From positions 1-64,000 of the forward strand of contig JAIBAH010000003.1 in the NCBI GenBank assembly GCA_019695295.1: a DNA stretch of 64,000 nt. Reading direction: 5' to 3'. Positions 52,311 to 61,300 of the stretch are shown piece by piece (the first letter of the stretch is position 1; each line of letters begins with the position of its first letter). Made by a program: the position numbers and the translations under genes. This stretch comes from Bacteroidia bacterium (GTDB taxonomy: Bacteria > Bacteroidota > Bacteroidia > J057). The notes below the pieces were generated by a model. That model saw only the letters and a program-made list of their open reading frames with translations, did no database searches and was not told the DNA's origin.

Positions 52311-53009
52311 ATGAAAAATATACCAACAAGACTGATTGTTCTAAGCGTAGTTGCCCTTTTGGGAGTAGGACTTGTGCTTTCTGCTTTCGTCGGTCCTAAA
52401 TTAATGTCTTATATTACTGTAGGCTTCGGGGGGGAAGGAAGTAACCGGTATTCAACGGAAGGATTTGATACGGGACTTGAATACGCTCCCAATATGTTCC
52501 ATCCGGAATCCTATGAAGCCTATACTCAGTGGAAGCCTGCCACTCCTTTCCGGGATGGTAAAAATATGCAGACACCTCCTTCAGGGACTGTTCCCAGAAA
52601 CGGGTCTTATATACATGAAGATTTTCAACCGTATCATTATGCCAATACTACGGAAGCATACGATTTGGCTACAACCAACGTGAAAAGCCCTGTGGCTGAA
52701 GCGATGGCTGCACTGGATTCGCTGAAGAGAAAAGAGGCTGAAAAAGGAGTACTTGCAAAAGGAAAAACGATTTATGAAGTTCATTGTCAGGTTTGTCATG
52801 GTGAAAAAGGTGACGGGCAGGGAACTATCGTAAAAAACAATGTTTATCCTACTCCGGGTGACTATAAAACGAAAGAAAATTTAACAGATGGTAAAATGTA
52901 TCACAGTATTACTTACGGAAAAAATCTGATGGGCTCTTACGCTTCTCAGGTTACACCGGAAGAAAGATGGGCTGTGATTTATTATATCCGCAGTTCTTTC
53001 TTAAAATAA
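52311..53009 (+). CDS. actE: Alternative complex III monohaem cytochrome c ActE
   Basis: A 232-residue cytochrome c. The N-terminus is a signal or membrane anchor (LIVLSVVALLGVGLVLSAFVGP). The single haem site is CQVCH at 159-163 (CQVCHGEKGDGQG), with a candidate Met ligand in YGKNLMGSYASQV. PGTVPRNG-like sequence (PPSGTVPRNGSY) matches the cytochrome subunit of this complex. It is expected to hand electrons on to the oxidase. Confidence 0.92.
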   Translation: MKNIPTRLIVLSVVALLGVGLVLSAFVGPKLMSYITVGFGGEGSNRYSTEGFDTGLEYAPNMFHPESYEAYTQWKPATPFRDGKNMQTPPSGTVPRNGSYIHEDFQPYHYANTTEAYDLATTNVKSPVAEAMAALDSLKRKEAEKGVLAKGKTIYEVHCQVCHGEKGDGQGTIVKNNVYPTPGDYKTKENLTDGKMYHSITYGKNLMGSYASQVTPEERWAVIYYIRSSFLK

Positions 53010-53053
53010 TTTTATTCATTCATTCGTTCAACTATATAATAAAAATAAAAGCT

Positions 53054-54415
53054 TTGGAAGCAGTACATTATACCCCCGAACAACTCAATGAACGTTTTTC
53101 GTTTAGCGGAAAATTTCAACGCCTTGCATTCACTTTGCTGGGAGTTGGGGTTGTCTGTTTAATTATTGGGATTTTTCTATCTCTTAACCCTTCTGCACCG
53201 GCACACGGGCATGAAGCGGCTGGCGCAGATGCACACGGAGGCGGGCACGAAGCCCATCCTGTTACATGGTTTACCCGCCTGATAGCAGACCTCCTGCTGG
53301 CAAACATGTTTTACTTCCGTATTGCATTTGGTGCATTCATCGCTTTAATGTTTACCTGGCTGGGCGGCGGCGGATGGAATACCGTAATCAAAAGAATTTC
53401 CGAGGCAATGTCTCAGTATATATATGTGGCTTTTGCTGTTTTTATCGTATTGTTTTTCTTTTTGGGAGAAATCTACGAATGGGTAAGACCCGAAGCAGCT
53501 AATGATGCACTCATTCAGGCAAAAGCCGCCTATCTGAATCAAACCGGATTCATCATCCGTAACCTGTTCTTCTTTGCCCTTTGGGGTGGGATTGTGTACG
53601 TTATTCGTAAAAACTCCCTCAAAGAAGACCTTGAAGGCGGCCTCAATTCTTTCTACAATAAAGCAACCGGAATCGCCGCATTCTTTATGGTTACTTTTGC
53701 TTTGAGTTATACCTTCTTCTCTATCGACTGGCTTAAGTCGCTTGAGCCTCACTGGTTCAGTACAATTTATGGTGTGTATAACTTTGCCGGTACAATGGTT
53801 ACAAGTTTTACCGTTACTTACTTCCTCATTATTATGCTCAAAAGAAACGGGTATCTTTCTTATGTGAATGATTCTCACTTGCATGATGTAGGTAAGTTTA
53901 TGTTTGGATTCAGTGTATTCTGGGCTTATATATGGGTATCTCAATTCCTGTTAATCTGGTATTCCAACGTACCGGAAGAGTCTATTTACTATATTAAAAG
54001 AATGGGTGGCAATGATATTGGTTTAGGGGGAAAGGGGTTCTATGAAACCTATACCGCTTCAAGCCAGTATCTGGGGTATTCTTTCTTCTTTTTCTTTAAT
54101 ATTATAGCGAACTTTATCACTCCATTTTTAGTATTAATGACAAGAAATGCAAAGCGTACGCCGGTTATCGTTTACCCTTTGATTTTTATTATGCTGATCG
54201 GACACTGGAATGATTTGTACCAATTGATTATGCCGGGGGCAATCGGACAGTATTCCCCTTCTTTTGGGTCCTTTATGATGCAGTTGGGGATGGCACTTAC
54301 CTTTGGCGGAGTATTCCTGTTTGTAGTTTTCCGTTCTTTGGCAAAAGCAGCTTTGGTACCAAAAAACAGTCCTTTTATAGAAGAAAGTTTACATCACTCA
54401 ACGGGAGTTGTTTAA
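53054..54415 (+). CDS. actF: Alternative complex III membrane subunit ActF
   Basis: A 453-residue membrane protein with about ten helices, related in sequence to ActC of the same complex. The frame is open from 52967, but the only ATG there lies inside actE. I place the start at the TTG at 53054, giving (M)EAVHYTPEQLNERFSFSGK, which fits the family opening. Other landmarks: a His-rich loop (APAHGHEAAGADAHGGGHEAH around 53200), FSVFWAYIWVSQFLLIWYSNVPEE and LIGHWNDLYQLIMPG. It sits 44 bp after actE. Confidence 0.9.
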   Translation: MEAVHYTPEQLNERFSFSGKFQRLAFTLLGVGVVCLIIGIFLSLNPSAPAHGHEAAGADAHGGGHEAHPVTWFTRLIADLLLANMFYFRIAFGAFIALMFTWLGGGGWNTVIKRISEAMSQYIYVAFAVFIVLFFFLGEIYEWVRPEAANDALIQAKAAYLNQTGFIIRNLFFFALWGGIVYVIRKNSLKEDLEGGLNSFYNKATGIAAFFMVTFALSYTFFSIDWLKSLEPHWFSTIYGVYNFAGTMVTSFTVTYFLIIMLKRNGYLSYVNDSHLHDVGKFMFGFSVFWAYIWVSQFLLIWYSNVPEESIYYIKRMGGNDIGLGGKGFYETYTASSQYLGYSFFFFFNIIANFITPFLVLMTRNAKRTPVIVYPLIFIMLIGHWNDLYQLIMPGAIGQYSPSFGSFMMQLGMALTFGGVFLFVVFRSLAKAALVPKNSPFIEESLHHSTGVV

Positions 54416-54478
54416 TCTTTGAATAATTCACGTGTAATTAATCTAAAAATTCAACGTTAAAAAATATTTTAATAATTT

Positions 54479-55711
54479 ATGGACGCTCAAACGGTCATAA
54501 CCCTCATAAAAATTCTGGTTCCGCTTGTACTCGCTTTGGCAGCCTACAATACCTATCTGGTATTCAAGCTAAAGGATGTGGACCCTTTTGAAAACTGGGA
54601 CAGAAACAAAATTAATGGCTCGCTTTTATTTTTGTTTTTTATTGCCGGAAGCCTTTTGGCGGCCTGGTCGATGATGTACTATAAGGATTTGTATATCCTG
54701 ATTTTTGACCCTGCTTCCGATCATGGTGTTCCTATTGACAGAATGTTCTGGACAACTGCAGTACTCACAATCGTTGCTGCTTTTGCAACCAATGCAGTAC
54801 TTTTTTATTTTTGCTATCAGTATGCTGGCAAGGAAGGCAAGAAAGCCCTTTATTATCCTGAAAACAATAAACTGGAGATTGCGTGGACTGTAATTCCTGC
54901 AATCGTTCTGACTATATTGATTGCTTCCGGAGTTTCTACATGGACAAAAGCTACTGGTACTGCACCGGAAAATGCAAGAGAAATCGAACTTACCGGAAAA
55001 CAATTCGAATGGATGATACGTTACCCGGGTAATGACGGTAAGTTCGGGAAAATTACATGGGATTCTATCAATGATGCAAGTGGAAATACCTACGGATATC
55101 ATTTCTCGGACGTAAACTCCCACGATGATTTTAATCCTCAGGAAATTCATCTGGAAGTAGGAGTTCCCGTTAAAGTAAATATCCGCGCCCGTGACGTTTT
55201 ACACAGTGCGACAATGCCTCATTTCCGTATGAAAATGGACGCAGTACCGGGTATGAATACGAGCTTCTGGTTTACGCCGATTATCTCTACGGATTCTATG
55301 CGTTTAATCAAGAGAAATCCTAAGTTTAATTACGAATTGTCCTGTCAGGAAATTTGTGGTGGTGGTCACTGGAATATGCGCCGGGTGATTGTCGTGGATT
55401 CGAAAGAGCAGTACAATGCCTGGTTAAAAACACAAAAGCCAACTTATATGGCTTCTGCTGAGGAAAAAGCACCTGAGACGGTTCCTGCACCAGCAGCAAC
55501 TCCTGCCGTTGATAAAGCTACTGAGGTGAAACCGGCGGAAACTGCGAAAACACCGGCTGCAGCTACTACTCCGGTAGATGGGAAAAAAGCTCCGGCTGCT
55601 GCTCCTGCTGATGCTAAAAAGGTAGCCCCCAAAGCGGGTGACGCTAAAAAACCTGCGGAAACAGCACCTGCAAAAACTCCTGAAAAGAAAACGAATAAAG
55701 TAAATCCTTAA
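54479..55711 (+). CDS. coxB: Cytochrome c oxidase subunit II
   Basis: This subunit carries the CuA centre that takes electrons into the oxidase. The 410-residue protein has several N-terminal membrane segments, then IEL-TGKQFEWMIRYPG and the periplasmic cupredoxin domain. CuA ligands are visible: His in DVLHSATMPHFRMKMDAVPG (~residues 238-257) and C289-QEIC293-GGGH297-WNM300. The last ~80 residues are an Ala/Pro/Lys-rich low-complexity tail (EEKAPETVPAPAATPAVD onward), beyond the normal family end. It follows actF by 63 bp and precedes coxA by 27 bp. Confidence 0.95.
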   Translation: MDAQTVITLIKILVPLVLALAAYNTYLVFKLKDVDPFENWDRNKINGSLLFLFFIAGSLLAAWSMMYYKDLYILIFDPASDHGVPIDRMFWTTAVLTIVAAFATNAVLFYFCYQYAGKEGKKALYYPENNKLEIAWTVIPAIVLTILIASGVSTWTKATGTAPENAREIELTGKQFEWMIRYPGNDGKFGKITWDSINDASGNTYGYHFSDVNSHDDFNPQEIHLEVGVPVKVNIRARDVLHSATMPHFRMKMDAVPGMNTSFWFTPIISTDSMRLIKRNPKFNYELSCQEICGGGHWNMRRVIVVDSKEQYNAWLKTQKPTYMASAEEKAPETVPAPAATPAVDKATEVKPAETAKTPAAATTPVDGKKAPAAAPADAKKVAPKAGDAKKPAETAPAKTPEKKTNKVNP

Positions 55712-55738
55712 TAAACAAATATATTAAACCTAAGATAT

Positions 55739-57607
55739 ATGTCCGATACAACAATTCTTCACGATGTAGCTCATCACGGTGACCACGGTCATCACAGTGA
55801 GTATCTAAAACATGATGACCATCATCATCATGAAGAAAACTTCATTACGAAGTATATTTTTTCGCAGGATCACAAGACAATTGCAAAGCAATTTCTGGTT
55901 ACAGGTATCTTTATGGCGGTTGTAGGGATTGTATTGTCTCTTCTTTTCCGTCTTCAGCTTGCATTTCCGGATACTGAGATTCCGTTGCTTGAGTCAATGC
56001 TCGGTAAATGGGCTCCGGGTGGAAAGCTCGACCCTAACTTTTACCTCGCTCTCGTTACGATGCATGGTACAATTATCGTATTCTTCGTATTGACAGCCGG
56101 TCTGAGCGGTACTTTCAGTAATTTCCTGATTCCGCTTCAGGTGGGTGCAAGAGATATGGCTTCCGGTTTCATGAATATGTTGTCTTACTGGTTCTTTTTC
56201 CTTTCTTCTGTGACAATGATTATTTCATTATTCATAGAAACAGGACCTGCTTCAGGAGGATGGGTGATTTATCCACCACTGAGTGCCTTACCACAGGCAA
56301 TGCCCGGCTCCGGTTTGGGGATGACTATGTGGCTGGTAGCAATGGCTTTGTTTATTGCTTCTTCATTATTGGGAGGGATTAACTATATCACTACGGTATT
56401 AAACCTGAGAACCAAAGGAATGTCAATGGACCGTCTTCCGCTGACAATATGGGGATTCTTCATTACGGCTGTAATTGGAGTATTGTCTTTCCCTGTGCTT
56501 TTTGCCGCAGCATTATTGTTGATTTTTGACCGTTCATTCGGTACAAGTTTTTATCTTTCCGATATCTTTATCGGAGGAGAAATGCTTCACTACAAAGGCG
56601 GTAGCCCGATTCTTTTCCAGCACTTATTCTGGTTCCTGGGTCACCCTGAAGTATATATCATTATTCTTCCTGCTTTGGGTATTTCCTCTGAGGTAATTTC
56701 AACTAACTCCCGCAAGCCTATCTTCGGGTACAAGGCGATGATTCTTTCCATGGTTGGAATTATGGTTCTTTCCTTTATCGTATGGGCACATCACATGTTC
56801 GTTACGGGTATGAATCCTTTCCTCGGAACTATCTTCATGTTGTTTACCCTTCTGATTGCGATACCTTCTGCTGTAAAAGGCTTTAATTATATTGCGACGA
56901 TGTGGAAAGGGAATATTCAGTTTACTCCGGCAATGTTGTTTGCTGTGGGTCTTGTTTCCCTCTTCATCACAGGTGGGGTAACCGGGATTTTCCTTGGGAA
57001 TGCAGCCGTGGATATTCCTTTGCATGATACTTATTTCGTAACCGCTCACTTCCACCTTGTAATGGGTAGTTCCGCAGCATTCGGTTTCTTTGCCGGAGTA
57101 TATCACTGGTTCCCCAAAATGTTCGGAAGAATGATGAGCGAAAAATTAGGATATATTCACTTCTGGGGAACTTTAATCGGGGTGTATGGTGTATTCTTCC
57201 CGATGCACTATATGGGATTTGCGGGTATGCCGAGAAGATACTATTCTCAGGACGCTTTTGACTTTACTCAGGGGTTTGAAAACCTGAATGTGTTCATCAC
57301 AGCAGTGGCTTTCTTTGCCGCCTTTGCTCAGTTATTCTTCCTGTTTAATTTCTTTAGAAGTATGTTCTTTGGTAAAGTAGCTCCTGCGAATCCTTGGAAA
57401 TCCAATACATTAGAATGGACTACTCCGCTCAATCCAGGCCATGGAAACTGGCCTGGTGATATTCCTGCGGTTTACAGATGGCCTTATGATTATAATAAGC
57501 CGGGCGTAAAAGAAGATTATTTGCCTCAGCATATTCATCCGAATGATGTTGTGCTGGAAGAAGGATTTAATCGCGCTGATTTTAAAGAGCACGAACATTC
57601 TCATTAA
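55739..57607 (+). CDS. coxA: Cytochrome c oxidase subunit I
   Basis: The catalytic haem-copper subunit: it reduces O2 to water and pumps protons. The 622-residue protein has 12 or more helices. Ligands seen: the CuB His302 in H302-PEVY-306 with the cross-linked Tyr306, His351-His352 in WAHHMF, and the haem ligands His437 and His439 in HDTYFVTAHFHLVMG. The N-terminus is unusually His-rich (HHGDHGHH, HDDHHHHEEN). It ends the operon; a strong terminator follows, and no coxC (subunit III) gene is adjacent. Confidence 0.97.
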   Translation: MSDTTILHDVAHHGDHGHHSEYLKHDDHHHHEENFITKYIFSQDHKTIAKQFLVTGIFMAVVGIVLSLLFRLQLAFPDTEIPLLESMLGKWAPGGKLDPNFYLALVTMHGTIIVFFVLTAGLSGTFSNFLIPLQVGARDMASGFMNMLSYWFFFLSSVTMIISLFIETGPASGGWVIYPPLSALPQAMPGSGLGMTMWLVAMALFIASSLLGGINYITTVLNLRTKGMSMDRLPLTIWGFFITAVIGVLSFPVLFAAALLLIFDRSFGTSFYLSDIFIGGEMLHYKGGSPILFQHLFWFLGHPEVYIIILPALGISSEVISTNSRKPIFGYKAMILSMVGIMVLSFIVWAHHMFVTGMNPFLGTIFMLFTLLIAIPSAVKGFNYIATMWKGNIQFTPAMLFAVGLVSLFITGGVTGIFLGNAAVDIPLHDTYFVTAHFHLVMGSSAAFGFFAGVYHWFPKMFGRMMSEKLGYIHFWGTLIGVYGVFFPMHYMGFAGMPRRYYSQDAFDFTQGFENLNVFITAVAFFAAFAQLFFLFNFFRSMFFGKVAPANPWKSNTLEWTTPLNPGHGNWPGDIPAVYRWPYDYNKPGVKEDYLPQHIHPNDVVLEEGFNRADFKEHEHSH

Positions 57608-57921
57608 TTTGAGATTAAGATAAAAGGAACTCCCCCGGTTTGGTACTGAGGGGAGTTTTTTGTTTATAAATTTCAGGGTAATTTAATCCCTGACCCGGTT
57701 TATTGCTGAACGCTTCTTATCCCCTCCCTGAACCCATTGAGATATCCGGAAAACAGAATAATTTATCCTTTGGAATATAAGTAAAGGAAACGGAAATGCG
57801 TTTTTTGCGGTTTGATACCAATAAGTTATATATTTTTTTTAGTGAAAATTTGTTTTGTAAATTATTACTTTTTACTTTAGTCAACAAATTACTATATGAT
57901 TACTTTTAATTTACAAAACCA
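57608..57921. other. Intergenic region after the oxidase operon
   Basis: 314 bp. It holds the operon terminator (57628-57662). Near 57853-57880 there is TTTTG, 15 bp, and TACTTTAG, a weak promoter candidate for the next gene. No coding sequence recognised. Confidence 0.5.
57628..57662 (+). terminator. Intrinsic terminator of the ACIII-oxidase operon
   Basis: AACTCCCC (57628-57635) pairs with GGGGAGTT (57650-57657), followed by a T run (TTTTTTGTTT), 20 bp after the coxA stop. Confidence 0.9.
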
Positions 57922-58356
57922 ATGAAAAAGTATTTGATTTTATGGATTATGGCTTGCTCATGCTGGATAACTGCCTATGGGCAGCTCATTATGCGTGAAA
58001 TGAACGCCGATGGAGAGATTGTCTATCCGGTTACGACAATCAGCAGAGCCGAGTATTTATCGCTTTCACCTGATATGCAGGGGCATCCGGAGCGGTTTAT
58101 TATCAGCGATTTAGTCAACGGAAAAGAAATAAAGAATGCAGAAGACGGGAAAATCTATATTCGTCTTTCTCAGTATCAGTCTTTTTCCGGAGAAAGGAAG
58201 CGTCAGGTTTTGCTACACCCTGAGCAATACATTGTAATAGAAGACCTGGCTGCACAACCCCTGAAGGAAATAACCGAACAGGAACTAAGCCGCCTTTCAC
58301 CCGAAAAGCAGGCCATAATCAGAAATAGTGCTGAATACAAAATTATTAAAGAATGA
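57922..58356 (+). CDS. Small secreted protein with three internal repeats
   Basis: A 144-residue protein with signal peptide MKKYLILWIMACSCWITAYGQ. The mature part contains three diverged ~28-residue repeats: ISRAEYLSLSPDMQGHPERF(IISD), IRLSQYQSFSGERKRQVLLHPEQY(IVIED) and ITEQELSRLSPEKQAIIRNS(AEYKIIKE). No family recognised. It stops 37 bp before the giant adhesin gene on the same strand, so the two may be cotranscribed. Confidence 0.7.
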   Translation: MKKYLILWIMACSCWITAYGQLIMREMNADGEIVYPVTTISRAEYLSLSPDMQGHPERFIISDLVNGKEIKNAEDGKIYIRLSQYQSFSGERKRQVLLHPEQYIVIEDLAAQPLKEITEQELSRLSPEKQAIIRNSAEYKIIKE

Positions 58357-58393
58357 TATTTTATCAGATTGAAAAAATTTAAAACGAATAAAT

Positions 58394-61300
58394 ATGAGAC
58401 AATTTTTATCCTTGATAATTATTTTTACACTCCTGATACTTACTCAACCGCTGTTGGCTCAGCCGGGTGTTTGTAATGGAGGTGGATGTACAGGAGGTGC
58501 TCTTTGGGGAGCTGTTCAAACTACGACGAGCCCAACTTTTGTTCCTTCTGTAGCCGGTACTTTTGCCGGAGAGTATAATCTCTATAATGTAACGGCAGGG
58601 CAGCAATATGAATGGTCATTGTGTGCTGCTGACGGAGCGACGAACCCGACAGGAGACGCTCAGCTGACACTGATAAATGCTACTACTCTGGCGAATATTT
58701 GTTATGCGGACGACGTTTGCGGGCTATCTCCCAAAATATTATGGACGGCTACTATTACGGGTCAGGTGAGGGTACTGATTAATCAGTTTTCATGCGTTAC
58801 CAATACAAACTCACATACAGTAGTATGGCGTTGTGCTGCCTGCTCTGCGGTACCTGCCGGAGAAACACAGGCTACCGCTATCAGTGCCGGAACGCTGATT
58901 TGTAATACACCTTACTCGAATACCCAAAATCTGAACCTGTTTCAGAACGATTATAATGGACAACCCTCACCGGATGTTTTTTATACCTTCACATTGAGTT
59001 CTACTCAAACCGTAAATATCGGGACCTGTGGTTCTTTGTTTGATACGTATTTATATTTACTGGATAATGTGGGTACTGTACTCGCTTCCAATGATAATAA
59101 CGGGCCTTTGTGCGCTGGAAATGAGGCTTCTATTCAGCAAACACTGGCTGCAGGAACTTACTATGTAGTATCGGAAGGGGCCGGTGCAAATACAGGAACC
59201 GTTACTACTTCCATAACAGCACTCGGACCCGCGCCCACCGTTACCGGAAATACCAGCATTTGTCTGGGTGATACCACAACCCTTACCGCAAGTGCTCCCG
59301 GCGCAACAGGATATACCTGGTTTGATGCATTAACCGGAGGGAATACGCTTGCCAGTACGGCCTCTTATACTGTTTCACCGACGGCTACCACTTCCTATTA
59401 TGTAGAAGCGGCAGCTACCGGTGGGGGAGTCCCCGGACCTCAGACGATGATTCCAATACCCGGTCAGTCCAGCACCTTCAGCAATATGGTAAGGGGGTAT
59501 TACTTCACCAGCCCGACGACAATTTTTCTGACTGCAATTCAGGCGCCTACAACGGCAAGTACAGGAAACCAGAACCTGGCTATTCTGCGTTTTACGGCAG
59601 GAGCTCCTCCTGCATGGCCGGGTACAACGAATAATTTTACTGTATTGTATCTTACTCAGAATAATCCTACTCCCGGTCTGATTACGCTGGCAACCCCGAT
59701 TCAGGTTAATCCCGGGGATATTATCGGCGTTTTAGGAAACAGAAACGATAATAATTCTTATGGACTTCCCAATCCTTACCCCAGTACGATTGCGGGTTTT
59801 CCGGTGAACCTGACCCGTTGCGGAATGCAGTTGCCATTAAGTACCAATGTGCCCCAGACTATTTGGTCAGAGGTAACCGGCGGGACATATCTTTGCCGGG
59901 TTGAATTATATTATACTACTTCCCTCGGGACGGGAACCTGCCCTTCGGCAAGAACCCCCGTTACCGTTACCGTAAACCCCAATCCTTTGGTGAATCTGAT
60001 TCCTGACAGTGTGAACTGTGCCGGCGGAAACGATGGAAGTATTACTGCAAACGGAAGTAATGGTTCACCAGCCTATCAGTACTCTCTTAATGGAGGGACG
60101 CTTCAGGGTACAGGATTGTTTACAGGCCTGAGCGCAGGAAATTATACTGTCAGTGTGGTTGATGCTAATAACTGTGACGGAACGGCTACTATAGCTGTAG
60201 CAGAACCGGTTCCGCTAACCACTTCGGCCTACTCAGAAACCTGTAGTCTTAACGGCTTAAATTATACAGTTACCTTTCAGGTATCGGGAGGGAATGCTCC
60301 CTACAATGTTTCAGGGGTTACCGGGACTTTTGCCGGAAATATCTTTACCTCCAATCCTATACCAACCGGAACTACTCCAACAATTCTGGTTTCGGATGCG
60401 AATAACTGTCCGCCTGTATCCCTTGTGCCTGTGGGGAACTGCGTACCTGCAAGCCCCTGTAATACTGCAACGGGTTGCTTTCTTGCGAATCAGATAATTG
60501 ACGGGGATTTTGAAAATTTTGATGAACTGAATCCCTTTGCGAACTTCAGCAGTACTTATGATTATTACGACTGTGATGCCGGAAACAGCGTTTGTATCAA
60601 TGGCACAACCGGACAAAATATTCTTTGCCAATATGATTTTGCCGTAGAAACAGGAACTCCTGCATGTAATAATACATGGTCTGCGAATGTAACGGATCAT
60701 ACTTCCGGAAGCGGAAATTTAATGCTCGTGGATTTCCCTGTAGGGATTTCTGCTCAGATATGGTGTCAGACGGTTACGCTACTACCGAATACCAATTATT
60801 GCTTTGGCGGATATTTTCTGAATCTCGTTCCTTCAGGTACAGGATACACCAATCCTATCTTCCGGTTTGAGGCAAACGGGCAGGTTCTGGGGGTATCTTC
60901 TGCAATTCCTGAAGATGAGCAATGGCATTATCAGGGTATTCAGTTCAACAGTGGTGCAGGTGGTACTGTTACCCTCTGTTTATGGAATGATAATTTCGGG
61001 CCTTTGGGCTTTGATCTGGGAATAGATGACTTATCCCTGAGAGAGGTAACGAACGGCGCTCTTCCGATAGCGGTCAACGATACCGTCAGTTTCTGTGATT
61101 ATGAAACACTGGTTATTTTTAATGTACTGGGAAATGATACAGGAGCCGGAATCAATGCGCTGCAATTGCTTTCTTATCCGGCTTACAGTACCGGAACGGC
61201 TTCTGCCAACTTTGCCAACGGCTCAGTGACTTTTATTCCTGACGCTACTTTTTCCGGTTCTACTTCTTTTACGTATGAGATAACGACCAATCTGGGATGC

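Noticed and set aside
53345-53944. 199-codon minus-strand open frame inside actF
   Set aside because: Fully overlaps a conserved membrane subunit; Cys/His/Lys-rich translation is typical of antisense of helix codons.
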